A stretch of 37,765 nucleotides of DNA from NCBI RefSeq assembly GCF_000334155.1, contig NZ_ANNK01000065.1, positions 1 through 37,765 on the forward strand, read 5' to 3'. The position numbers and the translations under genes were made by a program. Under the pieces are notes generated by a model. It did no database searches. It had not been told where the DNA came from and worked only from the letters and a program-made list of their open reading frames with translations. The stretch's first letter is position 1, and the number at the start of each line of letters is the position of its first letter. Shown here one piece after another: positions 8,916-17,959 of the stretch. The stretch comes from Halalkalibacterium ligniniphilum. Its GTDB lineage: Bacteria; Bacillota; Bacilli; Bacillales; Bacillaceae_D.

Positions 8916-8940
8916 AAAATCAGGCGTTAAGCCTGATTTT
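8916..8940 (+). terminator. Bidirectional terminator between yjbO and the lipoprotein gene
   Basis: A 10-base-pair stem (8916-8925 with 8931-8940) has a 5-base loop and A/T tails on both sides. It follows yjbO by 2 bases and overlaps the stop of the convergent lipoprotein gene. Confidence 0.8.
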
Positions 8941-9376
8941 ACTCTTCTGTTACTCTTTTAATTGCATAGCGGGTAACTTCTTCATCTTCCTCGTTAAATA
9001 TGACCACTTCAACTGCTTCACTAAGCTCTTCAAGCGCAATGGGGGAGCTCATTTCAAACGATTCTGCAAGGAAGTAACCACTATGACCATTTACGCGAAA
9101 AAGCTGTGGTTCTCCATGGGAATCAGTAAATACAATGACGCCATTTTCGCTGATTTGGTTTGCAAGCCCCTCATGAGTAATTTCAAATTGGGCGTAAAGA
9201 TCACCTGATGGAAGGGCTGAATGATTGGCAATTCGTGCATAGACGGTTAACATTCCACGTTCCTCATCAACGCCAAGGTAGCTTTCTTCAAGGTCTCCTT
9301 CAATTTCTGGTTGTGGACCACAGCCTGTGAGGAAAAGCCCAACCAAAAAAAGCAGTACTGTCCATTGTCTTTTCAT
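8939..9376 (-). CDS. Putative lipoprotein, unknown function
   Basis: The 145-residue product has a type II signal peptide: MKRQ, a hydrophobic core and the lipobox LTGC with C19 as the lipidated residue. The mature part is acidic and predicted to be beta-rich (for example GMLTVYARIANHSALPSGD), which could be an immunoglobulin-like extracytoplasmic domain, but I do not recognise a family. Four start codons stand in a row (GTG 9385, ATG 9382, 9379, 9376); the ATG at 9376 is the best spaced from AGGTG. It lies 52 bases after prpE and has its own candidate promoter there. I know of no equivalent at this place in B. subtilis. Confidence 0.75.
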   Translation of the reverse strand: MKRQWTVLLFLVGLFLTGCGPQPEIEGDLEESYLGVDEERGMLTVYARIANHSALPSGDLYAQFEITHEGLANQISENGVIVFTDSHGEPQLFRVNGHSGYFLAESFEMSSPIALEELSEAVEVVIFNEEDEEVTRYAIKRVTEE

Positions 9377-9395
9377 CATCATCACCTAGTATGGT

Positions 9396-9424
9396 ATTAT
9401 GACGAATTTTATCTTTAGGATCAA
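9396..9424 (-). promoter_or_regulatory. Candidate sigma-A promoter for the lipoprotein gene
   Basis: TTGATC (9424-9419) and CATAAT (9401-9396) on the minus strand are 17 bases apart, in the gap between prpE and the lipoprotein gene, placing the transcript start near 9389 and close before the ribosome site. Confidence 0.45.
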
Positions 9425-9428
9425 CAGC

Positions 9429-10169
9429 TTACGAATCAAAGTTGCGAAATTTCTCTGACACATATGGAAGACTTGACGGGATGGATAATGTCGTAAGCTC
9501 CGGATAACGTAAGCCTGTTAGCTTCCCACCGAACACACAGCCTGTATCAATATTAACTGTACGGTTTTTAAAGCGTGGTTCAAAAACAGGCGTATGACCA
9601 TATACAATCCATGGCTGTCCTTTATACGATGCAGCCCAGTCTCGGCGAACAGGCGTCCCATCAGGATTTGTTTCACCAGTGATATCGCCGTATAAGACAA
9701 AGGTTTTAACTCGCTTGTTCCTCTGACCAATGTCGGCTTCAAGAATACCAGCGTGGGCGATCACAAGTTTACAATTGTCTAAAAGGTGGTATAGAGGCGC
9801 AGATTCATATAAATCGATAAACCGCTGACTCACTTCCTTACGAGCAGATGGGGTGAGATCGTTTAATTCGGCTACCGTTGTTTCCAATCCATGCTGAATT
9901 TGAACATTTCGGCCGATTAAATAGCGATAGAGCTTATTGCAGTGGTTACCTGGTACATAATAAGCAAGTTGAGCGTTAACATGGCTTACCACAAAGCGAA
10001 TGACCTCAAGAGATTGAGGGCCACGGTCGGTTAAATCACCGACAAAGGCTAGTTTTCTTCCGTGCGGATGAATGAAAAGGTCGCCTTTTGATTCGTAGCC
10101 AAGCTCATTGATTAGAGCTAGTAGTTCCTGATAACAACCATGAATATCCCCAATAATGTCAAGTTCCAT
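9429..10169 (-). CDS. prpE: Bis(5'-nucleosyl)-tetraphosphatase PrpE
   Basis: This 246-residue calcineurin-like phosphoesterase is the PrpE (YjbP) type, which splits diadenosine tetraphosphate symmetrically and in Bacillus has also been described as a phosphatase affecting spore germination. Metal-binding motifs are GDIHG (7-11), GDLTDRG (44-50) and GNH (74-76, here GNHCNK), and YGHTPV lies further on. The ATG at 10169 has TGGAGTG about 10 bases upstream. It is followed by the lipoprotein gene on the same strand and is divergent from the antiporter gene. Confidence 0.92.
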   Translation of the reverse strand: MELDIIGDIHGCYQELLALINELGYESKGDLFIHPHGRKLAFVGDLTDRGPQSLEVIRFVVSHVNAQLAYYVPGNHCNKLYRYLIGRNVQIQHGLETTVAELNDLTPSARKEVSQRFIDLYESAPLYHLLDNCKLVIAHAGILEADIGQRNKRVKTFVLYGDITGETNPDGTPVRRDWAASYKGQPWIVYGHTPVFEPRFKNRTVNIDTGCVFGGKLTGLRYPELTTLSIPSSLPYVSEKFRNFDS

Positions 10170-10198
10170 TCTTTTATCACTCCAAATCGATAAGCCAT

Positions 10199-10224
10199 AA
10201 TCGACATCATAAAAATGGTCGATT
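10199..10224. repeat. Short inverted repeat in the prpE/antiporter divergent region
   Basis: AATCGAC at 10199-10205 is repeated in inverse form as GTCGATT at 10218-10224. On the minus strand a TATGAT sequence (10211-10206) lies between the arms, so it could be an operator for prpE. No regulator is recognised and a chance repeat is possible. Confidence 0.3.
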
Positions 10225-10287
10225 CCTTATAATTCTAAAAGTAAGAAGAGCGTTTGTCGATCTAAGGGCATTCTGAGGAAAAACAAA

Positions 10288-10317
10288 TTGACACGTAAGT
10301 GGTCCTTTCTTTAAGAT
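10288..10317 (+). promoter_or_regulatory. Candidate sigma-A promoter of the antiporter gene
   Basis: TTGACA at 10288-10293 is a perfect -35 box; TAAGAT at 10312-10317 is a moderate -10 box 18 bases later. Transcription would start near 10324, about 20 bases before the ribosome site. Confidence 0.55.
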
Positions 10318-10361
10318 GGAAAAGTCTTTATTAGAATTCATTAAAGGTGTGAGTACATTTG

Positions 10362-12419
10362 ATGCAGCAACCAATTACTGACCCAGTGCTAATTTTCGCA
10401 ATTGCAATGGTTATTTTTTTAGTGGCCCCGCTACTGATGACACAGCTTAGAATTCCAGGGATTATTGGATTGATTTTTGCTGGTGTGATTGTAGGTCCAA
10501 ATGGGCTGAATCTTATAGACAGAGATCCAACCATTGTATTACTTGGTACAGTCGGGTTGCTTTACATTATTTTCATTGCCGGGTTGGAAATTGATCTTGA
10601 AGGATTTAAAAAATATCGGCAACGAAGCATTGTTTTTGGTACACTCTCGTTTACGTTACCATTTACGTTTGGATTTACCTTTTCATATTTATTAGGGTTT
10701 AGTCTTGCGGCTGCAATCCTTCTAGGATCGATACTCGGATCACACACATTATTAGCTTATCCGATTGCAAGTCGTTTAGGCGTTGCAAAAAATAAAGCAG
10801 TAACGACAGTTGTAGGTGGCTCAATGATTACGGATACTGTCGCGTTGTTGATCCTTGCCGTTGTGGCGGGTTCAATGCAAGGCGAACTGTCGCTTAGCTT
10901 TTGGGTTTCATTGCTTGCTTCGTTAATTGTCTATGTAGCTGCCGTTTTAATTTTGATTCCTATTTTGGCAAAATCCTTTTTCCGCACCATGAGTAGCGAA
11001 GGTGCACTCGAATTTATTTTTGTGATGACCATGCTTTTTTTATCCGCTTATTTTGCAACCGTAGCAGGTTTGGAACCGATTATTGGGGCGTTCATTGCTG
11101 GGCTTGCACTTAATCGTTTTATTTTAGAACAAAGTCCGTTAATGAATCGGATCAAGTTTGTAGGGAATGCGATTTTTATTCCGTTTTTCCTCCTTTCTGT
11201 CGGAATGCTTATGGATGTTAAGGTTCTCTTGAGCAATCCATCTGCGTGGCTTTTAGCCATTCTTGTTGTAGCCTTTGTTCAAATAGGTAAATTCCTTGCT
11301 GCCTGGATTAGTGGGAAAATTTACAGTTATTCCATTGAAGAAGTAAAGCTTATGTTTGGCTTATCGGTTCCGCAAGCAGCTGGAACATTAGCTGCAACCC
11401 TTGTTGGGTTTGAATTAGGGCTGTTTGACCAAGCAGTCGTGAATGCAATGATTGTTAAAATCTTAATTACCTGTATTGTTGGTCCGTATATGGTTGAAAA
11501 ATATGCACGTAGAATTGCTTTTAATGAAGAACAACAGCCATATGAATCAACGAATGCACCTGAACGGGTGATGGTGCCCCTTGCTAATCCGAATACAATG
11601 GAATCTCTTCTCGACTTAGCTTTTATTATAAGAGGGAATTCTTTAGAGCCCCTTTACCCTTTAACCGTTGCACAAGGAGAGAAAGGAAGTGCCGCGTCAG
11701 AGTTGGCGAAAGCTGAGAAAGTACTGGGGCATGCGGTTACTTACGCAGCAGGTGCAGAGGTACCGATTCAAATGCTCACTCGTGTCGATACAAATATTAC
11801 CTCAGGTGTCATTCGAGCAATCGAAGAAACACGCATCACAACAGTTGTGATTGGCTGGAATGGAAAGCTGTCAACACCGCAACGAATGTTTGGGGGAGTT
11901 CTTGACCAAATGTTAGAGCGGACCAATCAAATGGTTCTCGTTTCAAAGCTGGGACATCCACTGAATACGACAAATCGGATCGTCGTTATATTGCCTTCAG
12001 GTGTCCGTCGTAAGAAAGGTTTTTATCGAGCGATGCAAACCGCAAAGCTCCTTGCTGCGAAATTGGGTGCAACGCTTCTCTGTCTTGTAGTGAAAGATGA
12101 CCTTGAAAAGTATGAAAAAACAATCAATGAAATAAAACCTGATGTCACATTCTCTGTTACCGGAGTATCTTCATGGAATGAGTTGCATCAGCAATGCTTG
12201 CCAACTTTGCGCAAGGACGACCTTGTTATTGTTATTAGTGCAAGACGAGGAACGTTAGCATGGCACCCTCAGCTTGAACAGTTGCCTCGAGTATTGGCCG
12301 TGGCTACACCAGAAAGCTTTATTATGCTGTACCCACCAGAACCAGATGCAGTGGATTCTCGTGGGAGTCGTGGTACCGATATTCCGAGGATGCTGTCGAA
12401 ACGAACGTATGAAAATTAA
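10362..12419 (+). CDS. CPA2-type cation/proton antiporter with USP-like cytoplasmic domain
   Basis: The 685-residue protein has a Na+/H+ exchanger domain with about twelve membrane helices over residues 1-390. A soluble C-terminal half of about 290 residues follows, which reads like one or two universal-stress-protein folds (TTVVIGWNGKLSTPQRMFGG; a second unit from about residue 540). It should exchange Na+ or K+ for protons and help pH or salt homeostasis; the ion cannot be told from the sequence. It stands next to prpE, the position of yjbQ in B. subtilis, but I cannot confirm that it is an orthologue. Start ATG 10362 (AAAGGTG upstream) or TTG 10359. Confidence 0.85.
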   Translation: MQQPITDPVLIFAIAMVIFLVAPLLMTQLRIPGIIGLIFAGVIVGPNGLNLIDRDPTIVLLGTVGLLYIIFIAGLEIDLEGFKKYRQRSIVFGTLSFTLPFTFGFTFSYLLGFSLAAAILLGSILGSHTLLAYPIASRLGVAKNKAVTTVVGGSMITDTVALLILAVVAGSMQGELSLSFWVSLLASLIVYVAAVLILIPILAKSFFRTMSSEGALEFIFVMTMLFLSAYFATVAGLEPIIGAFIAGLALNRFILEQSPLMNRIKFVGNAIFIPFFLLSVGMLMDVKVLLSNPSAWLLAILVVAFVQIGKFLAAWISGKIYSYSIEEVKLMFGLSVPQAAGTLAATLVGFELGLFDQAVVNAMIVKILITCIVGPYMVEKYARRIAFNEEQQPYESTNAPERVMVPLANPNTMESLLDLAFIIRGNSLEPLYPLTVAQGEKGSAASELAKAEKVLGHAVTYAAGAEVPIQMLTRVDTNITSGVIRAIEETRITTVVIGWNGKLSTPQRMFGGVLDQMLERTNQMVLVSKLGHPLNTTNRIVVILPSGVRRKKGFYRAMQTAKLLAAKLGATLLCLVVKDDLEKYEKTINEIKPDVTFSVTGVSSWNELHQQCLPTLRKDDLVIVISARRGTLAWHPQLEQLPRVLAVATPESFIMLYPPEPDAVDSRGSRGTDIPRMLSKRTYEN

Positions 12420-12427
12420 AAGGCTTG

Positions 12428-12464
12428 AAGAAGGTTGCGCTTTTATGTGCTGCCTTCTTATTTT
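12428..12464 (+). terminator. Terminator after the antiporter gene
   Basis: Arms 12428-12440 and 12447-12459 pair with two internal mismatches and are followed by ATTTTT. The stem begins 9 bases after the stop codon. Confidence 0.7.
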
Positions 12465-12527
12465 TAGGAAGGCAATAAATGAAACAAAAAATGGAAAGGA
12501 TAACAAAAAGAAAGAGGTGAATGAAAA

Positions 12528-12671
12528 ATGGAACCTACTGTCGTTTGCCCGAAATGCAAGGATGAACAACCGATTAAAAATTTGTTAACAGCCCAATCCA
12601 ATCAAAATGTCATCTATGAATGTAGGCGTTGTGGTTTTTTAATGAGAAATATTATAACAAAAAAAGGGTAG
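12528..12671 (+). CDS. Small zinc-ribbon protein (47 residues)
   Basis: A 47-residue frame runs from the ATG at 12528 to the TAG at 12669-12671. It has two knuckles, C7-x2-C10 (CPKC) and C32-x2-C35 (CRRC), spaced as in a zinc ribbon, with a basic C-terminus (RNIITKKG). AGAGGTG lies about 8 bases upstream, a good ribosome site. Such ribbons bind one zinc ion and often mediate nucleic-acid or protein contacts; the specific role is unknown. The gene stands alone between the antiporter terminator and the fabI promoter. A competing ATG at 12521 opens a different frame and has poorer spacing. Confidence 0.75.
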   Translation: MEPTVVCPKCKDEQPIKNLLTAQSNQNVIYECRRCGFLMRNIITKKG

Positions 12672-12753
12672 CTCCAATCAATCTGGAATATATGTTATAG
12701 AAAGATCATTTCTAAGCTTGAAAAATGAAACAAGCCAGGCGTTGGATGATGGC

Positions 12754-12782
12754 TTTAAAAGAAGGGTAAGACATGTTATAAT
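12754..12782 (+). promoter_or_regulatory. fabI promoter
   Basis: TATAAT at 12777-12782 is a perfect -10 box preceded by TG at 12774-12775 (extended -10). A weak -35, TTTAAA, lies 17 bases upstream. The FapR operator begins 2 bases after the -10 box and would cover the transcription start. Confidence 0.65.
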
Positions 12783-12783
12783 T

Positions 12784-12802
12784 ATTAGTACCAAGTATTA
12801 AT
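12784..12802. promoter_or_regulatory. FapR operator at fabI
   Basis: TTAGTACCAAGTATTAA (12785-12801) is an imperfect palindrome that matches the established FapR site (TTAGTAC, a 3-base centre, then the inverse arm) with one arm mismatch. FapR represses fatty-acid and phospholipid genes and is released by malonyl-CoA. Its position over the transcription start fits repression of fabI. Confidence 0.88.
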
Positions 12803-12831
12803 AACAACTATCATGTTATGGAGGGGAATTG

Positions 12832-13614
12832 ATGATTCAATTATCTTTAGCAGAGCGCACCTATGTTGTCATGGGGGTTGCCAATAAACGAAGCATCGCT
12901 TGGGGAATTGCTCAATCACTTGCGAATGCTGGTGCTCGTCTTATTTTTACATATGCAGGAGAACGTTTAGAGAAAAACGTTCGTGATCTTATGGGGACGC
13001 TTGAGCGAGACGACCATTTAGTCTTACCTTGTGACGTAACAAGCGATGAAGACATTGATAAAGCGTTTCAGCAAATCAAAGATGAGGTAGGAACGATTCA
13101 TGGGCTTGCCCATTGTATTGCATTTGCCAATAAGGAAGAACTCGAAGGGGAGTATTTGAACACAACCCGTGACGGCTTTTTGTTAGCCCACAATATTAGT
13201 GCCTACTCATTAACCGCTGTAGCGAAAGCGGCGCGTCCTTTAATGACAGATGGCGGAAGCATTGTCACCTTAACCTATCTTGGTGGTGAAAAAGTTGTTC
13301 GTAACTACAATGTCATGGGTGTGGCAAAAGCGTCCCTTGATGCCAGTGTGAAATATTTGGCGAACGACCTTGGCAAAGAAAACATACGTGTAAACGCAAT
13401 TTCGGCTGGGCCGATTCGAACGCTGGCGGCAAAAGGCATTGGTGGATTTAATGATGTTCTGAAAGAAATTGAAGAACGAGCTCCATTGCGTCGTACCACG
13501 ACACAAGAAGAGGTAGGGGACACTGCACTCTTTTTAATGAGTGACCTTTCTCGTGGAATCACAGGAGAAATTCTTCATGTCGATAGTGGTTATAACATCT
13601 TGTCATTGTCATAA
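12832..13614 (+). CDS. fabI: Enoyl-[acyl-carrier-protein] reductase FabI (NADH)
   Basis: The 260-residue short-chain dehydrogenase carries out the last reduction of each fatty-acid elongation cycle. The start region GVANKRSIAWGIA binds the cofactor. The active site YNVMGVAK supplies Y159 and K166, with the second FabI tyrosine at Y149. The ATG at 12832 sits 7 bases after GGAGG; an overlapping TTG at 12829 is less likely. B. subtilis FabI (YjbW) lies in the same region. It is a single-gene unit, controlled by FapR and closed by a terminator. This enzyme is the target of triclosan-type inhibitors. Confidence 0.95.
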   Translation: MIQLSLAERTYVVMGVANKRSIAWGIAQSLANAGARLIFTYAGERLEKNVRDLMGTLERDDHLVLPCDVTSDEDIDKAFQQIKDEVGTIHGLAHCIAFANKEELEGEYLNTTRDGFLLAHNISAYSLTAVAKAARPLMTDGGSIVTLTYLGGEKVVRNYNVMGVAKASLDASVKYLANDLGKENIRVNAISAGPIRTLAAKGIGGFNDVLKEIEERAPLRRTTTQEEVGDTALFLMSDLSRGITGEILHVDSGYNILSLS

Positions 13615-13620
13615 AAAGTT

Positions 13621-13654
13621 GCCCGCTCATCTTTAATGGATGTGCGGGCTTTTT
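13621..13654 (+). terminator. fabI terminator
   Basis: The stem GCCCGC-T-CATC (13621-13631) pairs with GATG-T-GCGGGC (13639-13649), with a mismatch in the middle, and is followed by five T. Confidence 0.85.
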
Positions 13655-13680
13655 AGTGATTGGACAAGGGAGTCTTGGAA

Positions 13681-14328
13681 TCAGCTCTCTCCCCATTCAA
13701 GATAAAATTGGTCAAGAAACTGTTCCATAAAACGATGGCGTTCCTGAGCCAGTCTTTTTCCTTCATCTGTATTCATTAGATCTTTGAGCTTTAATAATTT
13801 TTCATAAAAATGGTGGATAGCAGAGGAACGCCCTTTTCGATACTCTTCCACACTCATGTTGTCGCGAACTGGCAGCATGGGATCATATATTGGCTGACCT
13901 TTGCTTCCAGCATAGGTAAAGGTTCGGGCAATTCCAATCGCTCCAATTGCGTCAAGTCGATCGGCATCTTGTACAACCATTGCTTCCTTTGTTTTGAGAG
14001 GGACACCATTGCCGCCTTTGAACGAGATCATCTGAATGATTTCCATAATATGTTTGATGTCTTTTTCGTTTACATCATAATCCTTTAACCATGTGACGAT
14101 GGACTGAAGCCCTTCTTGTTCATTTTCCACAACCTTGTCATCAGCCAAGTCGTGAAAGAGGGATGCCAATGCGACAATAAAATCGTCAGCGTCTTCTTTT
14201 TCGGCGATGGCTTGAGCTGTGTATGTGACCCGTTCAATATGATACCAATCATGGCCAGAGCCTTCATGAAGAAGCTGGTCTTTCACCCATTCTTTGGCAT
14301 CCTCTATGATGGATTGTTGATTTTTCAT
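13681..14328 (-). CDS. HD-domain phosphohydrolase (YpgQ/YedJ-like)
   Basis: The 215-residue protein is an HD-superfamily metal-dependent hydrolase. The key residues are H30 (HDWYHIERV), H59-D60 (FHDLADDK) and a later Asp in [13 protein letters not shown]. The length and motif order fit the YpgQ/YedJ group, some members of which hydrolyse deoxynucleoside triphosphates. The ATG at 14328 has GGAGG 7 bases upstream. It overlaps the end of the helicase gene by four bases (ATGA), so it is translationally coupled to it; a nucleotide-pool or repair-linked role is an inference from that pairing. Confidence 0.85.
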   Translation of the reverse strand: MKNQQSIIEDAKEWVKDQLLHEGSGHDWYHIERVTYTAQAIAEKEDADDFIVALASLFHDLADDKVVENEQEGLQSIVTWLKDYDVNEKDIKHIMEIIQMISFKGGNGVPLKTKEAMVVQDADRLDAIGAIGIARTFTYAGSKGQPIYDPMLPVRDNMSVEEYRKGRSSAIHHFYEKLLKLKDLMNTDEGKRLAQERHRFMEQFLDQFYLEWGES

Positions 14329-16685
14329 CGTTTTCCTCCGTTCATAACCGGTGTTTCTTCATTGCTTCGTACTCCACGGTTCATTTCTCTCGTAAAGCGA
14401 GACCGCTGCGCCCTTTTTCCTCGCCGCATCATTGGGATCGAAATATAAAGCTGTTTTCGGGCTCGGGTGATGGCGACATACATGAGCCTCCGTTCTTCTT
14501 CGATGGCTTGGTCATCCCCCTCCCGCCAAGCGTCAAGGGCAAAGTCATGGGGGAGGTTCCCTTCGTTTGCACCGAGAATGAACACCTCGTTAAATTCTAA
14601 CCCTTTTGCGCGATGGATCGTCATAAGCTGAATCGCATTTGAACTCTGCTTTGACTTTTTTATTTCCTCCTGTTTTGCAATCATATGGTCAGCATGAGCG
14701 AGGAGAGAAGGGATGGAATCGTGATACTGGGCTGCTACTTTTAAATCACGAATATCGTCTGAGCCTCGGTCCATCACATTTCCTTCATTGCCACGTTTCT
14801 TTAAATAATCAGAGAGCCCCATTTCTTTTTCGATAAGACTGATCGCCTCAAGAGGTGCAAGCTTTTGCAACCGCTGAAATAAAGGAACGATTATTTTTAA
14901 TTTTTTCGCTTGAAACGGATGAATCCCTTCAAGCATCGTTAATGATTGAACTAAGGAGCAGTCCTCCGTAATGCTTAAGGCTTTTAGTTGCTGCAAAGCA
15001 GACTGCTTTATAAAGAGAGCCGCCAAAAGCTCGGTCATTGCCTCCACATCATCGCCATTTTGACTCAAACGCAGATAAGCTAACACCTTACGAACAGCTT
15101 TCCGCCGATAAAATGAATCACCTTCGTTCTCAAGTTGAAAGGGGAGATTCGAGGAAACGATTCGTTCAAACAATGCCCGTGCACTGACATTCGTGCGGTA
15201 GAGGACGGCGAAATCTCCTGGTGAAGCTCCTGCTTCAATTTTTTTCTTTATCTCCATGACGATCATCGTCGCTTCCTCCTCTTCATCATAAGGATAAAAA
15301 AAGAGGGGCTTTTCAGGGTGATCGTGTTGGGCAACAAGCTTTTTCGACAAACGTTTTCGGTTATGCTTAATGACATTGTTTGCCGTACTAACAATTGGAT
15401 GGGTCGAGCGATAATTTTCAGCTATAATAATTTTTTTCGTCAACGGGTAATCCTGCTCAAAGCGCTGAATAAAGCCAGGATCACTTCCGCGAAATCCATA
15501 GATGGATTGGTCATCGTCGCCAACGACACAAAGATTCCCTGCTTTTTGTGCGAGCAGTTGAACCAAAGCATACTGGACTTTATTAATATCCTGAAATTCA
15601 TCAATCGATATATATTCAAAGCGATCCTGATAGCGAGCGAGTAAATCGGGTGAAGACGAAAGCAGCTGATAGCAGCCAATGAGCATGTCATCAAAGTCAA
15701 AGGTCCCCAGCTTGTCCCGAATGGACTCGTAGCCTTTATATAAAACTAACACTTGTTCCTCCCACTTATCCTTTGGCTTTACTTCGTGGGGGGCGAGCAG
15801 ATGGTTTTTCCACCAGCTAATTTGTGTAAGGGCTTGGTCAAAAGCAAATTCTTTTTCGTCCAAATCCAACTCACGTCCAACCTCTTTGACCATTTGCTCA
15901 CGCTGCCAATCCCATTTTAACAAGCGTTCACTTGCCCAGCGAGCTGGCTCGGCATGGAGTAGAATTTTATAGAAAATGCTATGAAAGGTTCCAATGACAA
16001 GCCGACCATGATCGCTTGATGATATCCCTGGATAGTGCTTCATCCGCTCCTGCATTTCTCGGGCAGCTTTTGCTGTAAAGGTAACGAGCAATATTTTTGT
16101 GGCCGGAATCCCTTGTTCAGTCATCATATACGCAGCACGAGCGGTCAAGACACGAGTTTTTCCACTGCCAGCACCGGCTAGGAGCAAAAGTGGGCCTTCG
16201 CTCGTTGTGACAGCTTGCCATTGCGTTTCATCAAGAAGGATTCCCTCATGCTCAAGATCTTTTCGATAAGCTGAGGGGATCGTTGGGGCAGCTGTATGTT
16301 TTTTTGTAAAGGGAGGAATCGCTTCAACCTGTTCAGGCCGCTTCCAGCTGGTTTCCCGTTTCACCGATGTTTCATCCTTTGTAATGGTTCGCCGCATTGG
16401 AAGCGTGAATCCTGCTGCTATTGGTTGTTTTACAGGTGTTACCTGCTCCGATTGTTTCTCTAATACGCTTTGCTGATACGCCACCACAACCGATTCACAG
16501 TCGAAATCTGAAGCTGGGTGGACAAAAACGGGAGGTTCATGAATCGAAAATTGCATGCGTAAGGCTTCTCCGCAGTGCATACAATGGAGCTGCTGCTGAA
16601 CACTAGCAACATATAGCTTTTGCCAATCCTGACGCTCACAATTTTGTAAATCAACTAATTTCTCGCGATGTTTTGCAATATGCAT
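14325..16685 (-). CDS. yjcD: UvrD/PcrA-family superfamily 1 DNA helicase (YjcD-like)
   Basis: The protein has 786 residues. After a 140-residue N-terminal region with a CxxC pair (C35, C38) and C63, an SF1A helicase begins. It has Walker A GAGSGKT (171-177), DEFQD in the Walker B position, [14 protein letters not shown], and [10 protein letters not shown] and [11 protein letters not shown] as motifs V-VI. It should be a 3'-5' ATP-driven DNA helicase for repair or recombination. I started at the ATG at 16685, which has GGTGGAG 7 bases upstream, because the frame to the left has none. The length is close to YjcD. The N-terminal cysteines may form a small metal site not found in PcrA. Confidence 0.9.
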   Translation of the reverse strand: MHIAKHREKLVDLQNCERQDWQKLYVASVQQQLHCMHCGEALRMQFSIHEPPVFVHPASDFDCESVVVAYQQSVLEKQSEQVTPVKQPIAAGFTLPMRRTITKDETSVKRETSWKRPEQVEAIPPFTKKHTAAPTIPSAYRKDLEHEGILLDETQWQAVTTSEGPLLLLAGAGSGKTRVLTARAAYMMTEQGIPATKILLVTFTAKAAREMQERMKHYPGISSSDHGRLVIGTFHSIFYKILLHAEPARWASERLLKWDWQREQMVKEVGRELDLDEKEFAFDQALTQISWWKNHLLAPHEVKPKDKWEEQVLVLYKGYESIRDKLGTFDFDDMLIGCYQLLSSSPDLLARYQDRFEYISIDEFQDINKVQYALVQLLAQKAGNLCVVGDDDQSIYGFRGSDPGFIQRFEQDYPLTKKIIIAENYRSTHPIVSTANNVIKHNRKRLSKKLVAQHDHPEKPLFFYPYDEEEEATMIVMEIKKKIEAGASPGDFAVLYRTNVSARALFERIVSSNLPFQLENEGDSFYRRKAVRKVLAYLRLSQNGDDVEAMTELLAALFIKQSALQQLKALSITEDCSLVQSLTMLEGIHPFQAKKLKIIVPLFQRLQKLAPLEAISLIEKEMGLSDYLKKRGNEGNVMDRGSDDIRDLKVAAQYHDSIPSLLAHADHMIAKQEEIKKSKQSSNAIQLMTIHRAKGLEFNEVFILGANEGNLPHDFALDAWREGDDQAIEEERRLMYVAITRARKQLYISIPMMRRGKRAQRSRFTREMNRGVRSNEETPVMNGGKR

Positions 16686-16902
16686 AACTTTCTCCACCTG
16701 TCCAAAATGTCTTTTTCTATCGTAGCAGATTTTTATAACAAGGTGGCATTTTTTCATTTGTTTTTTCGATGAGAAAGTTGGAGGAGATGATAGCATTTTG
16801 GCGAAAGAAAAGAGGAATGGGATCGTGCAAGAATAGAACTTTTGCTATTAGGAGAGTGAATGATTGTAATTGTAAAATAAATGAGAAAAGGTGATTGAGA
16901 AA

Positions 16903-17802
16903 ATGGAGCTTCAGCATATTGACGGTGAATGCTATTATTTTCACGGCTCAGTGAACATGGGGTATATTACGAACGGAAAACATGGTCTTTTAATTGATGC
17001 AGGTTTGGATAAAGGAACGGCAAAAAAAATCATCAAAGCGTTAAAGGAAAAAAACCTGCCATTAACCGATTTATTTATTACCCATGCCCATACCGATCAT
17101 TTTGGGGGAGCGGCTTATTTACAGGAGCAGCTTCGATTAACAACGTACGCTCCTGAGTTTGAGGAAGCATTATTAAGGAACCCGCGGTTGGAGCCGATTT
17201 ATTTGTTTCAAGGCAATGAACCGATTCAAGAGCTTCGTTCAAAATTTCTTGAAGGGCCACCGATCGTCGTTGATTACCTGTGCTCAAAGGGAAAGCAAGA
17301 AATCCGTTCTTTTGAAGTGCTCCTTCTTCATGTACCAGGCCATAGCTACGGGCAACTGGCCCTTGAGTATAAAGGAATCCTATATGCGGCGGATGCGTAT
17401 TTTGACCAAACGACTTTAAACAAGCACAACATCCCCTTTATTGTCGACGTAACAAAAACACAGGAAAGCCTGAAAGCACTTGCTGAACGAACAAAAGTTA
17501 AAGGCGCTGTACCAGGGCATGGGATTTTTGAAGAAAATTATAAGCAAACGATTCTACAAAACCTTAGGTATCATGAGACGATCATTGATGAGCTTCTCGT
17601 TTGGCTGAACGAAAAAGGAGGGTGTGTGAGAATGGATGATGCGATTTCAGGCTTTTGCGAAAAGCGGGGTGTGATGTTAAAAACTATTAGTTCATTTGTT
17701 CTTTATCGAACGGCTGTAATGGCTTATGTGAAAGGGCTAGTGGATCAAGGGAAAGCAAAGCTTGAAATGGAAGGGAGTTATTTATTCATTCGAGTCCTTT
17801 AA
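16903..17802 (+). CDS. Metallo-beta-lactamase-fold hydrolase
   Basis: The 299-residue protein has the MBL zinc-binding motif HAHTDH at residues 61-66, later histidines in HVPGHSYGQ and VPGHG, and an Asp in ADAYFD. A C-terminal extension of about 90 residues (LLVWLNEKGG onward) resembles the winged-helix-like tail of some MBL-fold hydrolases. No specific substrate can be assigned. The ATG at 16903 has AAAGGTGA 9 bases upstream; the upstream GTG at 16891 overlaps that site and is less likely. It is divergent from the helicase gene and followed by tRNA-Gln on the opposite strand, with no clear terminator. Confidence 0.82.
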   Translation: MELQHIDGECYYFHGSVNMGYITNGKHGLLIDAGLDKGTAKKIIKALKEKNLPLTDLFITHAHTDHFGGAAYLQEQLRLTTYAPEFEEALLRNPRLEPIYLFQGNEPIQELRSKFLEGPPIVVDYLCSKGKQEIRSFEVLLLHVPGHSYGQLALEYKGILYAADAYFDQTTLNKHNIPFIVDVTKTQESLKALAERTKVKGAVPGHGIFEENYKQTILQNLRYHETIIDELLVWLNEKGGCVRMDDAISGFCEKRGVMLKTISSFVLYRTAVMAYVKGLVDQGKAKLEMEGSYLFIRVL

Positions 17803-17887
17803 GGCGTGGCTTTGGATGCAGCGATCGGTGGAATCTGTGTGCTATCTGGTAGGTTAAGTAGCCCCTCGATGCTCTAAAATGAAGTGA

Positions 17888-17959
17888 CTGGGCTAGCTGG
17901 ATTCGAACCAACGCATGACGGAGTCAAAGTCCGTTGCCTTACCGCTTGGCTATAGCCCA
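17888..17959 (-). tRNA. tRNA-Gln (anticodon TTG), isolated inverse copy
   Basis: The minus strand folds into a full cloverleaf: acceptor arms TGGGCTA and TAGCCCA, anticodon TTG and a standard T-loop. CCA is not encoded. It is identical to the plus-strand copy at 21571-21642 except for one base in the T-stem, which makes a G-U pair here. It lies alone just before comGA, on the opposite strand. Confidence 0.93.

Noticed and set aside
12255-12588. Open frames of 104 codons on both strands at the end of the antiporter gene
   Set aside because: They overlap the antiporter end, its terminator and the zinc-ribbon gene in other frames.
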